DNA of 64,000 nt from Anaerococcus degeneri (GCF_017874475.1 NZ_JAGGLO010000001.1:62001-126000); one strand, 5' to 3'. Shown: positions 16,821 through 28,800, counted from the first letter of the stretch. Notes: a model not told the origin generated them from the sequence alone. A program made the numbers and translations.

Positions 16821-17951
16821 ATGTTATTAGATGTAAATAAATTAGAAGAAAGAGATTTTAAGAATACCTATACGGAGATTTTTGCCCAGGCTGATACTTG
16901 GGAGGAAGTTTACGGACTTTATGAAGAAAGAAAGGCTGATATTGAAAAGTTCTTGGCTAATTTCGATAAGGATACCAAGGTTATTTTCACAGGGGCTGGC
17001 ACAAGCGAATATGTAGGCAATATTGCCCAAGATTATTTAAAAACCCATGGAGATTTTGATTTTGAATCAATTGCTACAACAGATTTAGTTTCAGCACCTT
17101 ACCTACATTTCGAAAAAGAACAGAAGACTCTTTTGGTTTCTTTTGCAAGAAGTGGCAATTCCCCAGAAAGTCTAGCTGCAGTTAAGCTTGGTGAGCAAAT
17201 TGTAGATGATTTTTATAACCTACCTATCACTTGTGCCCACGACGGCAAACTTGCAGTAAACCTTAAAGATGACCCAAATTCTTATGTATTTTTAAACCCA
17301 GCTATCACCAATGACAAGGGTTTTGCAATGACAAATTCCTTCTCCTCAATGCTTTTAGCAAGCCTTTTGATTTTTGATACAAGTCTTGAAAACAAAAAAG
17401 ACCTAGTAGAAAAATTAGCTGGCATTGCTAGAGAAACCTACGCTAGGGCAGAAGAAATTGAAAAATTAATTGACTTTGACTTTGACAGGGTTGCTTACCT
17501 TGGTTCAGGCCCACTTGGCAAGCTTACTAAGGAAGCAAGGCTTAAAATCCTAGAGCTAACAGCTGGTGAAGTTGTAACAATTTTTGATTCTTCTATGGGC
17601 TTTAGACACGGTCCAAAATCATTTATCAACGATAAGACTCTTGTAGTTTCCTTTGTATCAGCAAATGACTACACCAGACAATACGACCTAGATATCCTTG
17701 ATGAAATCAAGGCTGACGGCATAGCTCCAAAGATTATCGCAGTTACAAACGAAGATGTGGATAGGGACTACCAATTTATCTTAGAATCTAAGGGCCTAAT
17801 GGATGCTTATCTTACAGTTGGTTATGCAGTCATTGCCCAATTAATTTCCTTAATCACAAGCCTAAGGGTGGGCAATACTCCAGATAATCCTTCAAAATCT
17901 CACACAGTTAATAGGGTTGTAAAGGGTGTTACAATCCACGAATATAAATAA
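16821..17951 (+). CDS. agaS: AgaS-like SIS-domain sugar isomerase/deaminase
   Basis: 376 residues with two SIS (sugar isomerase) domains: IFTGAGTSEYVGN and SFARSGNSPESLAAVKLG in the first half, YLGSGPLGKLTKEARLKILELTAG and GFRHGPKSFI in the second. The pattern fits AgaS, the galactosamine-6-phosphate deaminase/ketose-aldose isomerase family, which feeds amino sugars into glycolysis. No amino-sugar PTS lies in the window, so the substrate is uncertain; a GlmS-like or FrlB-like role is possible. The next gene, a GntR/UTRA regulator, overlaps its stop by one base. Confidence 0.85.
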   Translation: MLLDVNKLEERDFKNTYTEIFAQADTWEEVYGLYEERKADIEKFLANFDKDTKVIFTGAGTSEYVGNIAQDYLKTHGDFDFESIATTDLVSAPYLHFEKEQKTLLVSFARSGNSPESLAAVKLGEQIVDDFYNLPITCAHDGKLAVNLKDDPNSYVFLNPAITNDKGFAMTNSFSSMLLASLLIFDTSLENKKDLVEKLAGIARETYARAEEIEKLIDFDFDRVAYLGSGPLGKLTKEARLKILELTAGEVVTIFDSSMGFRHGPKSFINDKTLVVSFVSANDYTRQYDLDILDEIKADGIAPKIIAVTNEDVDRDYQFILESKGLMDAYLTVGYAVIAQLISLITSLRVGNTPDNPSKSHTVNRVVKGVTIHEYK

Positions 17952-18652
17952 TGGCAAGCCTATATTCAGATTTGATAGATAAGCTCTTAGAGCAAATATC
18001 AACCATGGAAAAGGGGGCGAGACTCCCTTCTGAAAGGCAACTTTGCATGGATTACGGTGTTTCAAGGACAACTGTCAGAAATGCCTTGGGTTCACTTGTG
18101 AATTTAGGAGTTCTATATCAAATCCAGGGCAAGGGGACCTTTGTCAGGGAAAGATCTAGGGAAAACTTATCGAATTATTATTCTTTTACCGAGCAAACAA
18201 AAAGAAAGGGTAAAACACCAAAGTCCATAGTGACAAATTTCAAGGTGAGGGCCCTAAATGATAAGGAAAGGCAAGTCTTTGATGAGCCTAGCATTGAAAA
18301 AGTAATTGTCTTTGACAGGCTAAGGTTGGCTGACGATATGCCAATGATGTACGAAAAAACAGTCATTCCCTACGCTAGGTTTGATAAAATCACCAAGGAC
18401 CTACTAGAAAAAGTTGCCCTTTATGATATATTTGCCACAAGTTTTGACACAAAAATATACAATGTGAGGGAAAGATTTCAAGTATCATCCCTTACTAAAA
18501 AGGTCGCAGAAGCCCTAAAACTAAAAGACGGATCGGCTGCCTTAAAGATAACAAGATTTTCCTATGACAAGGAAGATAAGCTAATAGAATACACAACCTC
18601 CTATGCCAGGGGCGATATGTTCTACTATGAGACTTCCTATAGTCCGAATTAA
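17951..18652 (+). CDS. GntR/HutC-family regulator with UTRA ligand domain
   Basis: 233 residues: an N-terminal winged helix (RLPSERQLCMDYGVSRTTVR, about residues 22-41, then YQIQGKGTFV) and a C-terminal UTRA domain (from about residue 75) that in this class binds sugar phosphates or related metabolites. It is the distal gene of the agaS operon and almost certainly controls it through the TGGTAATTACCA palindrome at the operon start. The effector is probably an amino-sugar phosphate, by analogy with NagR/AgaR. Confidence 0.9.
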   Translation: MASLYSDLIDKLLEQISTMEKGARLPSERQLCMDYGVSRTTVRNALGSLVNLGVLYQIQGKGTFVRERSRENLSNYYSFTEQTKRKGKTPKSIVTNFKVRALNDKERQVFDEPSIEKVIVFDRLRLADDMPMMYEKTVIPYARFDKITKDLLEKVALYDIFATSFDTKIYNVRERFQVSSLTKKVAEALKLKDGSAALKITRFSYDKEDKLIEYTTSYARGDMFYYETSYSPN

Positions 18653-18661
18653 TTAATATAA

Positions 18662-18730
18662 AAAACTCGCTATTTTCCAAGCAAGCCTGAGTCTAACAAT
18701 GATTAGGATTTGACTGAAATAGCGAGTTTT
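18662..18730. terminator. Bidirectional terminator between the GntR gene and fbp
   Basis: Perfect 14-bp inverted repeat AAAACTCGCTATTT (18662-18675) / AAATAGCGAGTTTT (18717-18730) around a 41-base loop, with T/A tracts on both ends, between convergent genes. Confidence 0.8.
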
Positions 18731-18782
18731 ATTTTCTCTTTTTTTGTATCCAAGGTAAAAATATTTTTTGTTTAGTTTTTTC

Positions 18783-20690
18783 CTACCAATCATCTCTTTC
18801 ATCATAAAGGTCCAAGAGTTCCTCTAGAATCTTTATTTTCTTTTCTTTAGCCTTGCCCTTGTCGGTGTCTTTTCTTAGCATCCTTGGGTTCATTACTTCT
18901 ACTTCCTTGATATTTGGGGTGTAGGATGAAACTTTGTTGGTGATGGATTCGTAGGACTTGTGTTCGGCGAGTGCTACGTGGTGGGAGTTAAAGACTAGGG
19001 TATAGCCGGCTATGCCAGTTTTTGCCTGGTAAGGTTTGGAAATGCCACCATCTATGACATAGAGTTTGCCGCCTGCCTTGATTGGACTTTCTCCTGCCTC
19101 TGTGATTACTGGCACATGGCCATTTACGATCCTACGTCTTTTGCCTTCAACCTTAAATTCATCTAGGATTTTATCAACGATTTCTTCTTTTTCGCAAAGT
19201 ACGTAGTAAGGATTTGGATATTCTTTTCTTAATTTCTTATCATCTATAAAAATATTTTCAAAATAGGAATACTGGCTTTTGCCGAAGATTGGAGAATATT
19301 TTCCTCCTATCAAATACCACATCATATCCTTGGCCTTAAGGTTGTTTGTGTAATAAGCCTCTCTTGCAACTTTTTCAAAATAATCCATCAGCCCCTTGCC
19401 CTTATAGGAAAGGCCCTCAATTTCGACTTCCTGGAAGTCGCCTTCAGCTGTGAGAGGGATACAGCCGTGGAAGAGGAGGGACCCGTTTTCAATCTTGTAC
19501 ATGGCACCATTTTTGTAGAGGAAATCCATGTGCTTGTTGAGTTTGTCGTTTTTCATAAAGTCCTGTTTGAGGATATTGATGACAGTTTTTTCTTCCTTGG
19601 TGAGTTTGCTAGGATTTTTTGGGTCTATGGTAGGAAAGTTTGTATCCTTAAGCTTGGCACCCTTGTAGGTCATGGTTTTGAAATCGATGAATTTAAGGAC
19701 GTTTCTGTCGTCCATATTTAAGTCGGGATTTCTCTCGATTAGGGCAGAGTCAAGCTTATACCTAATTATAGAAATTGCCTTGTGCATCTTAGCTCCGGCT
19801 TCCAAGGTAATATTGTCATAAATATTATCATCATAAATTCTTGGTTGAAAATAAAGGCAAGGGTCATCGCCGTAGGTCTCCATGGCAAATTCAAAGAGGA
19901 CCCTGAGGTTGATTCCATAGCCGTCTTCAAGCATGTCAAAGTTGTTATATTTGATAGCATCTGCAACACATGCTGCGATAAGGGCAGTATTGCCAGCGCA
20001 GGCTCCCATCCAGGCTATATCGTGGTTACCCCATTGGAAATCAACACTTGGGAAAGTTAATAGCTCGTCCATAATAATATGTGGAGATGGACCCCTGTCG
20101 TAGATGTCACCTACTATGTGGAGTTTATCGACAGAAATCCTTTGGATAAGGGTGCAGATGACCTTGATGAAATCGAAGGCAACATCGTATTTAACAATAT
20201 TTGTAACAAGGGATTCGTAGTAGGCCCTCTTGTTGTATTCAGAATCGTTGGTGTATAAAAGTTCATCTAGGATTAGGCTATATTTTTGTGGAAACTTCCT
20301 TTTGACATAGTCTTTTGGATATTTAGTTGAAACGAACTTTAGGAGGTTGATTAGCCTGTGGATGGTAATGGTTAGGTAATCTTTGGAAATCTTATCTTCT
20401 GTTTTTAGGGATTTGAATACCAAATCCGGGTCGTAGATAAGATGGGCTAGGGCATCTTGGTCCTTTTTTTCTAAAGTATCTCCGAATAGTTTTTGGATTT
20501 TATCCCTGATATTACCTGAGGCAGACCTTAGTAAATGCAAAAAGGCATCGCTTTCCCCATGTATATCAGAAAAGAAATATTCTGTTCCCTTAGGAAGTTT
20601 TTGTTGGGCATTTAAGAGGATAAGATCGTCTTTGATTGAGTTTTTATCTGGGTAGAGGCCTTTGATGAGGCTTTGGTAAGTTTTGTCCAT
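18783..20690 (-). CDS. fbp: Fructose-1,6-bisphosphatase, class III
   Basis: Gluconeogenic enzyme hydrolysing fructose-1,6-bisphosphate. 635 residues, close to the 640-670 of Firmicutes class III enzymes. It is a calcineurin-like metallophosphatase: FFSDIHGE (residues about 39-46), HIVGDIYDRGPSPH (about 195-208), WGNHDIAW (about 219) and NGHVPV near residue 520 supply the metal ligands. AAGGAG precedes the ATG. It is the only sugar-phosphate phosphatase of this class in the window and stands alone between two terminators. Confidence 0.95.
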   Translation of the reverse strand: MDKTYQSLIKGLYPDKNSIKDDLILLNAQQKLPKGTEYFFSDIHGESDAFLHLLRSASGNIRDKIQKLFGDTLEKKDQDALAHLIYDPDLVFKSLKTEDKISKDYLTITIHRLINLLKFVSTKYPKDYVKRKFPQKYSLILDELLYTNDSEYNKRAYYESLVTNIVKYDVAFDFIKVICTLIQRISVDKLHIVGDIYDRGPSPHIIMDELLTFPSVDFQWGNHDIAWMGACAGNTALIAACVADAIKYNNFDMLEDGYGINLRVLFEFAMETYGDDPCLYFQPRIYDDNIYDNITLEAGAKMHKAISIIRYKLDSALIERNPDLNMDDRNVLKFIDFKTMTYKGAKLKDTNFPTIDPKNPSKLTKEEKTVINILKQDFMKNDKLNKHMDFLYKNGAMYKIENGSLLFHGCIPLTAEGDFQEVEIEGLSYKGKGLMDYFEKVAREAYYTNNLKAKDMMWYLIGGKYSPIFGKSQYSYFENIFIDDKKLRKEYPNPYYVLCEKEEIVDKILDEFKVEGKRRRIVNGHVPVITEAGESPIKAGGKLYVIDGGISKPYQAKTGIAGYTLVFNSHHVALAEHKSYESITNKVSSYTPNIKEVEVMNPRMLRKDTDKGKAKEKKIKILEELLDLYDERDDW

Positions 20691-20715
20691 AAAATCTCCT
20701 TTATAATTTTTGTAC

Positions 20716-20763
20716 CTAAAAAGGGCTGGCTCCCAAGGCTTTCGCCTTAAGAGCGCAAAGCCC
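20716..20763 (-). terminator. Three-tier GC-rich terminator upstream of fbp
   Basis: Nested stems GGGCT/AGCCC, GCTC/GAGC and AAGGC/GCCTT closed by a GAAA loop on the minus strand, then TTTTT. It ends the transcript of the membrane-protein gene and separates it from fbp. Confidence 0.75.
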
Positions 20764-20765
20764 CC

Positions 20766-21668
20766 TTAGTCTTCTTTTCCTACAAAGTTTGACTTGTCGT
20801 AGATTTTTGCTTCTTCTTGCTTTTTGAAATCATCTGCAAGGTCTGGGTCGTAGGTCTCTTCGCTAGAACCCATATCTTCAACAACTTTGTTTACTTTTTT
20901 ATTTGTTTCTTTGATGTCTGCCAAAGTTGTAGGATTTTCTTTGGCGAGTTTTTCCTCTGCATCTTTTTCGGCTTGGGTTTTGGAACATACGTTAGATTCT
21001 GATTTGACAATATTTTCTTTGTTTTCTGATTCGTATGTTTCTACTTCTGTGCTAAGGTCTGTATCTTCCTTGATAAGCTGGCTGGTTTTTGAAACAATTT
21101 TACCATCAACTTCTGTTTGATCTTTTTTTATGATGTTGACATCCTCATCTTCCTTAAAATCAAGTTTGATTGGATTATCTTTTGAATTGGTATCGTTGGT
21201 ACCAGTCTTTACTTCAATATATTCGGTCTTTTTTTCTGGGACTTGTGTATTGTAAGTGCCTCTAATTTTGGCAATCAAGCCAATAAGAGAATTTAAAACT
21301 ATGAGTCCATTAAAACCGATTAAGATATAAAGGAGTTTGTCTCGTAGATATAAGTAGAGAAAAGCATCGCAAGCTAAAAAGATTAGGCCAAAAAATACAT
21401 TAGCCATATGGCCCTTACCATTTTCCCCAGCCTTAAAAATCGAACGAGCAATGCCTGTATTTATCACAAAAACAAGGATTAAAATACATAGGGCAAGGGG
21501 TTTTATAATGGCGCTAGAAATATTATTTATGCCTAAAAGGTCAATTGTTGCTAGAAATAGGTGGTTGTCAACAAAGATTACAAAGCCTATAGCAAAAAGC
21601 AAGATAATGCTAATTATAGACCTGAATAATCCTGTAATTATGCTAAAAAATTTTATAAAGTCTTTCAT
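20766..21668 (-). CDS. Hypothetical membrane protein with acidic cytoplasmic-type tail
   Basis: 300 residues, family not recognised. The first 140 residues hold about four membrane segments (for example ISIILLFAIGFVIFV, PLALCILILVFVI, VFFGLIFLACDAFLYLYL and YILIGFNGLIVLNSLIGLIA). The remaining 160 residues are highly charged, rich in Glu, Lys and Asp, with no cysteine motif or repeat that suggests a function. GGAGG lies before the start at 21668. It is transcribed away from rpoB and ends at the three-tier terminator. Confidence 0.75.
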   Translation of the reverse strand: MKDFIKFFSIITGLFRSIISIILLFAIGFVIFVDNHLFLATIDLLGINNISSAIIKPLALCILILVFVINTGIARSIFKAGENGKGHMANVFFGLIFLACDAFLYLYLRDKLLYILIGFNGLIVLNSLIGLIAKIRGTYNTQVPEKKTEYIEVKTGTNDTNSKDNPIKLDFKEDEDVNIIKKDQTEVDGKIVSKTSQLIKEDTDLSTEVETYESENKENIVKSESNVCSKTQAEKDAEEKLAKENPTTLADIKETNKKVNKVVEDMGSSEETYDPDLADDFKKQEEAKIYDKSNFVGKED

Positions 21669-21894
21669 AAGTCCTCCATTATATACATTATATCATAAAA
21701 TTTGAATTGTTTATATATTTTTAACTCGTATAATAGAAATAAGTTTAAAAGGGAGGGACTTATATATAGAAAGAATTTTTCGAAAAAATCAAAATGATTT
21801 TGCCCTTAAAATTGTCTTCGTTTCTATATCTAGGTCACTTTTTATTTTCCCTAAAAATTTGTCTATATTTTGGGAGAAAAAATTCTTCTAACCA

Positions 21895-21922
21895 TTGACA
21901 AATGCCAATAAACTCATATCAT
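21895..21922 (+). promoter_or_regulatory. rpoB promoter candidate 1
   Basis: TTGACA (21895-21900), 16-bp spacer, TATCAT (21917-21922). It would give a leader of about 175 nt. Confidence 0.6.
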
Positions 21923-21989
21923 ATTTGGATAGTATGTAAAAAAGTTTAGAAAAAAGGTTAAAATAAAGGAGAAATCTTGATAAATATCT

Positions 21990-22017
21990 TGAAGGTTGAT
22001 TGTTTTAGAGTATAATA
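21990..22017 (+). promoter_or_regulatory. rpoB promoter candidate 2
   Basis: TTGAAG (21990-21995), 16-bp spacer, consensus TATAAT (22012-22017). It would give a leader of about 85 nt. Confidence 0.5.
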
Positions 22018-22107
22018 TACAATTGCTAGAAATCTATTTATCGAGATTTTTTTATCTCAAAAGGCAAATTTTATTTGTCCTATTTTTGCAGAAAGTAAGG
22101 AGTAAGA

Positions 22108-25100
22108 ATGGCCCAATATCATAAAAAGTTATATGGGAAAACAGAGAGAATGTCCTTCTCAAAGTTTCCTGAAGTCTTGGATTTACCAAATTTATTAAAA
22201 GTTCAAAAAGACTCATATGAGTGGTTTATAAATGAAGGTCTGGGAGAAATCTTAGAAGATATTTCCCCAATAGAAGACTACAATGGCAAGCTAAGCCTAG
22301 AATTTACAGGTTATGAGTTTGACGAAGAACCAAAATATAGCCTGAAAGAAGCTAAATATAAAGACCTAACCTATGCTAGAGACCTAAAGGTGATGGCTAT
22401 TTTATTTAATAAAGAAACTGGTGAGATCAAAAGACAAGAAGTTTTCATGGGTGATTTCCCAATGATGACTGATTCTGCAACCTTTGTTATCAATGGTGCG
22501 GAAAGAGTAATAGTAAGCCAGTTAGTCAGATCTCCAGGTGTTTACTATGCAGAAGAAACAGACAAGAGCGGGGATAAGCAATATTCATCCACAGTTATTC
22601 CTAATAGGGGAGCTTGGATTGAGTTTGATACAGATGCAAGCCATACTGTAAACGTAAGACTTGATAGGACTAGAAAGCTTCCAGCTACAACCCTTGTCCG
22701 TGCCATTTTGTTTGATACAGATGAAGAAATTATAAAGGCCCTTGGGGATACCAAGCACTTAAGAAATACCCTTGAAAAGGAAAATTCTGAAAATAGTGAA
22801 GAGGCCCTAATAGAAATATACAGAAAATTAAAACCAGGTGACCCTGCTTCACTTGAGTCAGCTACTACCCTTATTAATAACCTACTTTTTGATGATAGAA
22901 GGTATGACTTAGCAAGGGTTGGTAGGTATAAATACAACCTAAAACTTGCCCTTGCCCCAAGAATTGCAGGCGAAGTTGCAGCAGAAGATGTTGTAAATAC
23001 AGAAACAGGCGAAATCTTTGTAAAAGCAGGAGACCTAATTAGCGAAGAAATCGCCCTTGCAATTGAAAACTCTGGTATTGTTTCAGTTGACATTAGAAAA
23101 TTAAATTCAGATGGCGAAGAAGTTGTCCTAAAAATCGTGGGCAATAATTTCGTTGATATCCATGCCTTTGATAGACTTGAAGGCCTTGATATAGACTTCG
23201 ATGACTTTAGCGAAAAAGTTTACTACCCAGTAATGACTGAAATCATTGAAGAAGCTGAAAATGACGAAGAATTAGTAAAGATGATGCAAAGAAGAAAGAA
23301 AGAACTTTCTCCAAAGCACATCACAAAATCAGATATACTTGCAGTTGTAAACTACCAATTCAACCTCTTTGAAGGTGTTGGTGAGACTGACGACATTGAC
23401 CACTTAGGAAATCGTCGTGTAAGAGGGGTTGGAGAATTACTTCAAAACCAATTTAGGGTTGGTCTTGCTAGAATGGAAAGAGTTGTTCGTGAAAGAATGA
23501 CCACCCAAGATCCTGATATAGCAACACCACAAGGCCTTATCAATATCAAGCCGGTTACAGCTGTTATTAAGGAATTTTTTGGTTCATCACAGCTTTCACA
23601 GTTCATGGACCAAACTAACCCAATGAGTGAATTAACCCACAAGAGAAGACTCTCTGCCCTAGGCCCAGGCGGTCTTTCAAGAGATAGGGCAGGCGTTGAA
23701 GTAAGGGACGTTCACGATTCTCACTACGGAAGAATTTGTCCAATAGAGACTCCAGAAGGACCAAACATCGGGCTTATCACATCTCTAACAACCTATTCTA
23801 GGGTTAATAAATACGGATTTATCGAAACTCCATATAGGGTTGTTAAGGAAGGTGGTCTTGTAACAGACGAAATCGACTACCTAACAGCAGACGTTGAAGA
23901 TAACTTCATCATAGCCCAAGCAAATGAACCACTAGATGAAAACAACAGGTTTGTAAACGAGAGAGTTTCTGGCCGTGGTTATAGGGGTGAGAATGATATT
24001 TATCCAAGAGATTCCGTTCAATATATGGACGTTTCTCCACAACAGATCGTATCTGTAGGAGCTTCATTAATCCCATTCCTAGAAAACGACGACTCAACCA
24101 GGGCCCTCATGGGTGCCAACATGCAGCGTCAGGCAGTTCCACTTATCAAATCTGCTGCACCTATTGTAGCAACAGGTATTGAGCACAGGGCTGCAAAAGA
24201 TTCTGGTGTATGTGTTGTTTCAAAGACAGACGGTAAGGTAGTTTACGTTTCAGCTGATAAGATAAAAGTAAAAACAAGTAAGGGCGATGTAATTACCTAC
24301 GACCTTCTTAAATTTGAAAGAGCTAACCAAGGTACAACTATAAACCAAAGACCAATTGTAAAATTGGATGAGGAAGTAAGTGAAGGCCAAGTTTTAGCTG
24401 ACGGTCCATCTACAGACAACGGCGAACTTGCCCTTGGTAAAAATATCCTTATAGCTTTCACAACTTGGGAAGGTTACAACTTCGAAGATGCTATGCTCCT
24501 TAATGAAGAGCTTGTAATTAACGACGTTCTAACTTCAGTTCACATAGAAGAACATGAATGTGAAGCCAGAGAAACCAAGCTTGGTGCAGAAGAAATTACC
24601 AAAGATATACCAAATGTCGGCGACGATATGAAAAAAGACCTCGACGAAAATGGTGTAATTAGAATCGGTGCTGAAGTAGCAAGTGGGGATATCCTAGTAG
24701 GTAAAGTATCTCCAAAGGGAGAAACTGAACTATCTCCAGAAGAAAGACTTCTACGTGCGATTTTCGGTGAAAAAGCCAGAGAAGTTAGGGATACATCCCT
24801 AAAAGTACCTCACGGTGAAAAGGGAATCGTAGTTGATGTTAAGGAATACAACAAAAAAGACGGAGATGAACTATCTCCAGGTGTAAATAAAGTAATCAGA
24901 GTTTATGTAGCTACCAAGAGAAAAATCATGGTAGGAGATAAGATGTGTGGTCGCCACGGTAACAAGGGTGTTGTTTCTAGGATTTTACCAAGAGAAGACA
25001 TGCCATTCTTACCAGACGGAACACCTATTCAAATCTGCCTAAACCCATTAGGTATCCCATCCCGTATGAACCTTGGACAGGTCCTTGAAGTTCACATGGG

Positions 25101-25791
25101 TCTTGCAGCAAGGACACTTGGCTGGAAGATAGCAACACCAGTATTTGATGGTGCTATGGATACAGAAATCGAAGAAGTATTAGAAGAAGCAAAGAAAATT
25201 GCTCCTTATGTTAATAAAACAGGTAAGATTAAGCTTCGTGACGGAAGAACTGGACTAGAGTTTGAAAACCCAGTAACAGTCGGCGTTATGTATATGCTTA
25301 AACTTCACCACATGGTAGAAGAAAAAATCCATGCTAGGTCAATCGGACCATATTCACTTGTAACCCAACAACCACTCGGTGGTAAGGCCCAATTCGGTGG
25401 TCAAAGGTTTGGTGAGATGGAGGTTTGGGCACTTGAAGCCTACGGCGCAAGCCACACCCTCCAAGAGATCCTAACTGTAAAATCAGATGACGTTACAGGA
25501 AGGGTTAAGACCTACGAATCAATTGTTAAGGGAGAAAATATCCCTGAGCCAGGTACACCTGAATCATTCAAAGTTTTAGTAAAAGAGCTTCAATCACTAG
25601 CTCTTGATGTAGAACTTCTAGATGAAAGTGGAGAAGTAGTTGAGCTTAAGGAAAATATTGACGAACAAGACAGGTTCTCCCAAGTAGAAAAGATAGATGC
25701 GTCTAAGATTAGAAACCAAAGCAAATTGCTTGCAAAGGCTAATGCCCCTAAGGAAGAAACAGAGGCAGAAGAAGAAGCTAGCGAAGCTTAG
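22108..25791 (+). CDS. rpoB: DNA-directed RNA polymerase subunit beta
   Basis: Catalytic-core subunit of RNA polymerase, 1227 residues. The rifampicin-pocket region is clear ([20 protein letters not shown], then [12 protein letters not shown]), as are [17 protein letters not shown], the [17 protein letters not shown] segment of the active centre, and the C-terminal [21 protein letters not shown]. The N-terminal lobe carries an insertion-like stretch (about residues 280-345, rich in acidic residues) as in other Firmicutes. RBS AAGGAG precedes the ATG. rplJ/rplL are not upstream, so the gene is driven from its own promoter region. rpoC follows after 14 bases. Confidence 0.98.
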   Translation: MAQYHKKLYGKTERMSFSKFPEVLDLPNLLKVQKDSYEWFINEGLGEILEDISPIEDYNGKLSLEFTGYEFDEEPKYSLKEAKYKDLTYARDLKVMAILFNKETGEIKRQEVFMGDFPMMTDSATFVINGAERVIVSQLVRSPGVYYAEETDKSGDKQYSSTVIPNRGAWIEFDTDASHTVNVRLDRTRKLPATTLVRAILFDTDEEIIKALGDTKHLRNTLEKENSENSEEALIEIYRKLKPGDPASLESATTLINNLLFDDRRYDLARVGRYKYNLKLALAPRIAGEVAAEDVVNTETGEIFVKAGDLISEEIALAIENSGIVSVDIRKLNSDGEEVVLKIVGNNFVDIHAFDRLEGLDIDFDDFSEKVYYPVMTEIIEEAENDEELVKMMQRRKKELSPKHITKSDILAVVNYQFNLFEGVGETDDIDHLGNRRVRGVGELLQNQFRVGLARMERVVRERMTTQDPDIATPQGLINIKPVTAVIKEFFGSSQLSQFMDQTNPMSELTHKRRLSALGPGGLSRDRAGVEVRDVHDSHYGRICPIETPEGPNIGLITSLTTYSRVNKYGFIETPYRVVKEGGLVTDEIDYLTADVEDNFIIAQANEPLDENNRFVNERVSGRGYRGENDIYPRDSVQYMDVSPQQIVSVGASLIPFLENDDSTRALMGANMQRQAVPLIKSAAPIVATGIEHRAAKDSGVCVVSKTDGKVVYVSADKIKVKTSKGDVITYDLLKFERANQGTTINQRPIVKLDEEVSEGQVLADGPSTDNGELALGKNILIAFTTWEGYNFEDAMLLNEELVINDVLTSVHIEEHECEARETKLGAEEITKDIPNVGDDMKKDLDENGVIRIGAEVASGDILVGKVSPKGETELSPEERLLRAIFGEKAREVRDTSLKVPHGEKGIVVDVKEYNKKDGDELSPGVNKVIRVYVATKRKIMVGDKMCGRHGNKGVVSRILPREDMPFLPDGTPIQICLNPLGIPSRMNLGQVLEVHMGLAARTLGWKIATPVFDGAMDTEIEEVLEEAKKIAPYVNKTGKIKLRDGRTGLEFENPVTVGVMYMLKLHHMVEEKIHARSIGPYSLVTQQPLGGKAQFGGQRFGEMEVWALEAYGASHTLQEILTVKSDDVTGRVKTYESIVKGENIPEPGTPESFKVLVKELQSLALDVELLDESGEVVELKENIDEQDRFSQVEKIDASKIRNQSKLLAKANAPKEETEAEEEASEA

Positions 25792-25805
25792 GAGAAGGGA
25801 AGTTT

Positions 25806-28800
25806 ATGAGCGAATTAAATCAATTTTATGGGATGAGGATGAAAGTTGCATCCCCAGAAAGAATAAGAAGCTGGTCTCATGGCGAGGTTAAAAAACCTGA
25901 AACTATAAACTATAGGACCCTTAAACCTGAGAAAGACGGCCTTTTCTGCGAAAAGATTTTCGGCCCAACCAAGGATTATGAATGTTCTTGTGGTAAATAC
26001 AAGAGAATGAGATACAAGGGCGTAGTTTGTGAAAAGTGTGGGGTTGAAGTAACCAAGTCTAAGGTTAGACGTGAGAGAATGGGTCACATAGAACTTGCTG
26101 CTCCAGTTTCTCATATTTGGTTCTTTAAGGGAATTCCATCAAAGATGGGACTCCTACTTGACATGAGTCCTAGAGTACTTGAAAAAATCCTCTACTTTGC
26201 ATCCTATGTAGTAATAAATCCAGGTTCGACAGACCTTGCAGTTAAGCAAGAAATCTCAGAAACTGAGTACCAAGATATACTAGAAGAATATCCAGACGAC
26301 ACAGAATTTAAGGCAGCAATGGGTGCTGAAGCTGTCAAGGAACTTCTTCAAAACATCGACCTTGAAAAGGAATACCAACTACTTTTAAAAGAACTTGACG
26401 AATCCTCAAACCAAAAGAAGGTTAGAGTTTCAAGACGTCTTGAAGTAGTAGATGCCTTTTTAACAAGTGGAAACAAACCAGAATGGATGATCCTAGATGT
26501 CCTTCCAGTAATGCCACCAGAGCTAAGGCCAATGGTTCAGCTTGAAGGTGGTAGGTTTGCAACCTCCGACCTAAACGACCTATACAGAAGAGTTATCAAC
26601 AGAAATAACAGGTTAAAAAGACTTCTTGATATAGGTGCACCAGAAATAATCGTTAGAAACGAAAAGAGAATGCTCCAAGAGGCAGTCGACGCCCTAATCG
26701 ACAATGGTCGTAGGGGCAGGGCTGTAACTGGCGCTTCTAATAGAAATATGAAGTCCCTATCAGACCTCCTTAAAGGTAAGTCTGGTAGGTTTAGACAAAA
26801 CCTCCTTGGTAAGAGGGTTGACTACTCAGGTCGTTCTGTAATCGTAGTTGGTCCAGACCTTAAATTCAATCAATGTGGTTTGCCACAAGAGATGGCCCTT
26901 GAGCTTTTCAAACCATTCATCATGAACAAGGTTGTAGAAAAAGAAATGGCTCACAACCTCAAAACTGCCAAGAAAATGGTAGAGAAAAAAGATCCAAGAG
27001 TTTATGAAGTCCTAGAAGAAGTCATCAAGGACCACCCAGTTTTACTAAACCGTGCTCCGACTCTTCACAGGCTTGGTATCCAAGCTTTTGAACCAATCCT
27101 TGTAGAAGGAAAGGCAATTAAGCTTCACCCACTATCTTGTAACGCCTTCAACGCCGACTTCGATGGTGACCAGATGGCTATCCACTTACCACTATCAAAC
27201 GAAGCTCAAATTGAGGCAAGACTTCTAATGATGTCAACCAACAATATCCTTGGTCTTAAGGATGGTAAGCCAATTACCACACCTTCACAGGATATGGTGC
27301 TAGGTGCATATTACCTAACAACAATCAAGGAAGGTGCCAAGGGCGAGGGCATGGTTTTCGAATCAACCAATGAAATGAAAAAAGCCTTAGTTGCTGGCAT
27401 TGTTGAATACCAATCAAAAATCGGTGTAAGAATCAAAAAAGACGATATGGACCCAGGTAAGATTGTAGAATCTTCAGTAGGTAGATTTATCTACAACGAA
27501 GGAATTCCACAAGACCTTGGCTATGTAAATAGAAAAGAAGATTCATATTCACTTGAAATAGATACCCTTGTTGACTCAGGCACACTTAAAGACATAATCG
27601 ATAGGTGCTTTAGAAAACACGGCAATATCAAGACTGCAGAGGTCCTAGATTACATCAAGCAAACAGGATATAAATACTCAACCCTATCAGGTCTGACAGT
27701 TTCTATGGATGATGTAAAGATTCCAGCAGAAAAATGGAACCTAATAGCTGAGGCAGATGCTGCAGTTGATAAGTATGATAAACTTTATAGACGTGGTCTA
27801 ATAACCGACCAAGAAAGATACGAAAAAGTAATCGAAATCTGGCAAGATACTACAAACAAGGTAACAGATGCCCTTCTTGCAGACCTTAAAGATGATAACA
27901 ACATCAAGATCTTTGCGGACTCTGGTGCCCGTGGTTCTACAAACCAGATTAGACAGCTAGGCGCTATGCGTGGACTTATGAGTCAGGCCGATGGTAAGAT
28001 TATTGAAATTCCTATCAAGGCTAACTTTAGAGAGGGTCTTTCTGTACAAGAATACTTTATCTCAACCCACGGTTCTCGTAAGGGTCTAACAGATACAGCC
28101 CTTAGAACTGCCGACTCTGGTTACCTAACTCGTAGGATGGTAGATATTTCTCAAGACGTTATCGTCACAGAAGACGACTGCCATTCAGATGGTTTTGTAA
28201 TTGCCCACGAATTTAAAGACGGCAACGAATTAATCGAAGACTTAAGAACAAGGATTGTCGGCCGTACATCATTTGAAGATGTCAAAGATGAAGCTGGCGA
28301 AATTATTGTTCACAAAGACGAAGTAATAGACGAAGACTTGGCTGATAAGATTGTAGGAGCTGGCATTAAGGAAGTAAAACTAAGGTCAGTCCTAGAATGT
28401 AAGGCCAAACAAGGTGTTTGTGCGAAATGTTACGGTAGAAACCTTGCAACAGGCAAACACGTCAACATGGGAGAAGCAGTTGGTATCATCGCTGCCCAAT
28501 CAATCGGTGAGCCGGGTACCCAGCTAACCATGAGGACCTTCCACTCCGGTGGTATCGCAGGCGTTGGAATTACTCAAGGTCTTCCAAGGGTTGAGGAGCT
28601 TTTTGAAGCTCGTAAACCAAAGGGACTTGCCTTCATCGCAGCCAATTCAGGAACAGTTTCCCTAATCCAAAATGATAAGAAAACTGACGTTGAAATCACA
28701 GGTGCTGACGGCACATCTAGGAAATACAATATTCCATTTGGTTCAAGAATCCTTGTCAAAGACGGCGAAGAAGTTCAAATTGGAGCCCAACTAACAGAAG

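Larger units (their letters stand above)
21669..22107. other. Intergenic/leader region upstream of rpoB
   Basis: 439 bp without a convincing gene. Two promoter candidates read toward rpoB: TTGACA-16-TATCAT (21895-21922) and TTGAAG-16-TATAAT (21990-22017). Upstream, AAGAATTTTTC (21771-21781) and GAAAAAATTCTT (21876-21887) form a distant imperfect inverted repeat. Hairpins at about 22043-22060 (GAGAT/ATCTC) and 22063-22079 (GGCAAAT/ATTTGTC), the latter followed by T-rich sequence, lie in the rpoB leader. Confidence 0.55.

Noticed and set aside
21978-22016. Possible 12-codon leader peptide starting with TTG after AAAGGAG upstream of rpoB
   Set aside because: The start is TTG, the frame is very short, its stop overlaps the -10 of promoter candidate 2, and it has no run of regulatory codons.
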